6,713 nucleotides of DNA, taken from Bordetella parapertussis. GTDB lineage: Bacteria > Pseudomonadota > Gammaproteobacteria > Burkholderiales > Burkholderiaceae_B. Location: positions 1 through 6,713 of the forward strand of contig CAMCWG010000166.1 of the NCBI GenBank assembly GCA_945882005.1. The letters run 5' to 3'. The notes under the pieces are model-generated. The model saw only the letters and a program-made list of their open reading frames with translations. It was not told the DNA's origin and did not search any database. Positions 5,918-6,713 of the stretch are shown in pieces. A program made the position numbers and the translations under genes. The first letter of the stretch is position 1; every line of letters starts with the position of its first letter.

Positions 5918-6713
5918 TTAGTTCGCGGTGACCTTCATTTCTTTCATAATCGCAGTCCAGCGCGTCGATTCACTTTGTATAAACTTAGCAAAGTCTTGCG
6001 GTGATGACGGCCTAGGGTCCATCCCTTGGGCCACAAGACGCCCTTTGAATTCGGGATCATTCATCGTTTGGGCTAAAGCGACAGTCAGCTTCTTAAGGAT
6101 TGGTGCAGGTAAGTCCGCAGGACCCACTAAACCGTACCAAGTCGACATATCGTACTTGGGCACGCCAGCCTCCTCAATCGTTGGAATATTGGGTGCAATA
6201 GCGGATCGTGTGCTGGTCGTGACGCCGAGCGCACGTAACTGACCCTGCTCCACTAACTTGATGCCCGTCGGCAGATTCGGGAACGCGAGGTCGACTTGTC
6301 CAGACATTAGGTGCGGCATGAGACTGCCAGCTCCTTTGTACGGGATATGAACCATATCCACACCAGATAGTTGTTTAAATAACTCCCCCGATAAGTGGAG
6401 AGACGAGCCAATGCCAGAGGATGCAAAGTTGATTTTTCCAGGATTGGCGCGGCCGTAGTCAATCAGCTCCTTGACACTTTTAAACCTTGAGTTTGGGGGC
6501 ACTACGAGTAGATTCGGTCCGGCTAAAACCTGACCGATCGGCGTGAAGTCTTTGACGGGATCGTATTTGGCATCCTTGTAGATTAGTGGGTTGGTGACAT
6601 GTCCGATGGATGTGTAAAAGAGGGTATAACCATCTGGTGGAGCACGGCGCACAAAGTCTGTCGCCAAGTTTCCGTTAGCCCCAGGTTTGTTTTCGACAAT
6701 GACGGACTGCCCT
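5918..6713 (-). CDS. Bug/TctC family tripartite tricarboxylate transporter substrate-binding protein, partial (N-terminus outside window)
   Basis: The frame is open from the right edge to TAA (5918-5920), giving 264 residues, so about 60 N-terminal residues including the expected signal peptide are missing. The visible part begins GQSVIVENKPGANGNLATDF and continues with RRAPPDGYTLFYTS, YDPVKDFTPIGQVLAGPNLLVV, LIDYGRANPGKINFASSGIGSSLHLSGELFK, MVHIPYKGAGSLMPHLMSGQVDLAF and LRALGVTTSTRS. These are the ordered hallmarks of Bug receptors, which bind carboxylated or amidated small molecules in the periplasm. The C-terminal lobe has the usual TIEEAGVP, YGLVGPADLPAPI and LVAQGMDP segments. The TTG at 6665-6667 is not the start, because conserved residues precede it. 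No TctA or TctB membrane gene is in the window, which is common since most Bug genes are orphans. The ligand cannot be predicted. It is convergent with the small orphan gene. Confidence 0.95.
   Translation of the reverse strand, partial: GQSVIVENKPGANGNLATDFVRRAPPDGYTLFYTSIGHVTNPLIYKDAKYDPVKDFTPIGQVLAGPNLLVVPPNSRFKSVKELIDYGRANPGKINFASSGIGSSLHLSGELFKQLSGVDMVHIPYKGAGSLMPHLMSGQVDLAFPNLPTGIKLVEQGQLRALGVTTSTRSAIAPNIPTIEEAGVPKYDMSTWYGLVGPADLPAPILKKLTVALAQTMNDPEFKGRLVAQGMDPRPSSPQDFAKFIQSESTRWTAIMKEMKVTAN

Noticed and set aside
1..6713. CRISPR arrays, tRNA or rRNA genes, insertion sequences, attachment sites
   Set aside because: No regularly spaced repeats, cloverleaf sequence, transposase frame or terminal inverted repeats were seen on either strand.

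Overview
The window reads as a metabolic stretch of a betaproteobacterial chromosome, probably Burkholderiales. This is an inference from three things: a Bug/TctC-type solute-binding protein (a family hugely expanded in that order), a TRAP transporter paired with a sugar-acid-type dehydratase, and a YgiQ tail of proteobacterial type. Base composition looks close to balanced by eye, which is low for the order. No phage, insertion sequence, CRISPR, tRNA or rRNA gene is visible, and I find no defence or otherwise undescribed multi-gene system.

Layout from left to right. Positions 1-651 (+) hold the 3' end of ygiQ, a radical SAM protein. It converges, with a 4-base gap, on a complete IlvD/Edd-family dehydratase (656-2398, -). 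The dehydratase diverges across a 224-base intergenic region from a three-gene TRAP transporter (+): dctP (2623-3606), dctQ (3686-4180) and dctM (4177-5451). A strong rho-independent terminator-like hairpin lies between dctP and dctQ, and dctQ/dctM overlap by ATGA. A perfect 10-bp inverted repeat follows dctM. Next comes a short orphan gene (5672-5893, +) for a coiled-coil protein with one C-terminal membrane segment. A 9-bp inverted repeat covers its stop codon and separates it from a convergent Bug/TctC-family periplasmic binding protein (5918 to beyond 6713, -) that runs off the right edge.

How the genes may work together: the divergent dehydratase and TRAP transporter look like an uptake-plus-first-enzyme module for a sugar acid. 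DctP would capture an aldonate-like organic acid in the periplasm, DctQM would import it with a sodium gradient, and the dehydratase would convert it to a 2-keto-3-deoxy acid. Every [2Fe-2S] ligand, Mg2+ ligand and the catalytic serine known from L-arabinonate dehydratase is present with constant spacing, so the enzyme should be active, but the exact substrate cannot be read from sequence. ygiQ, the small membrane protein and the Bug protein show no evident link to this module.

The points most worth a second look are the intra-operon terminator after dctP, a compact dyad just upstream of the dctP ribosome binding site, the direct repeats ahead of the small orphan gene, and that gene itself.
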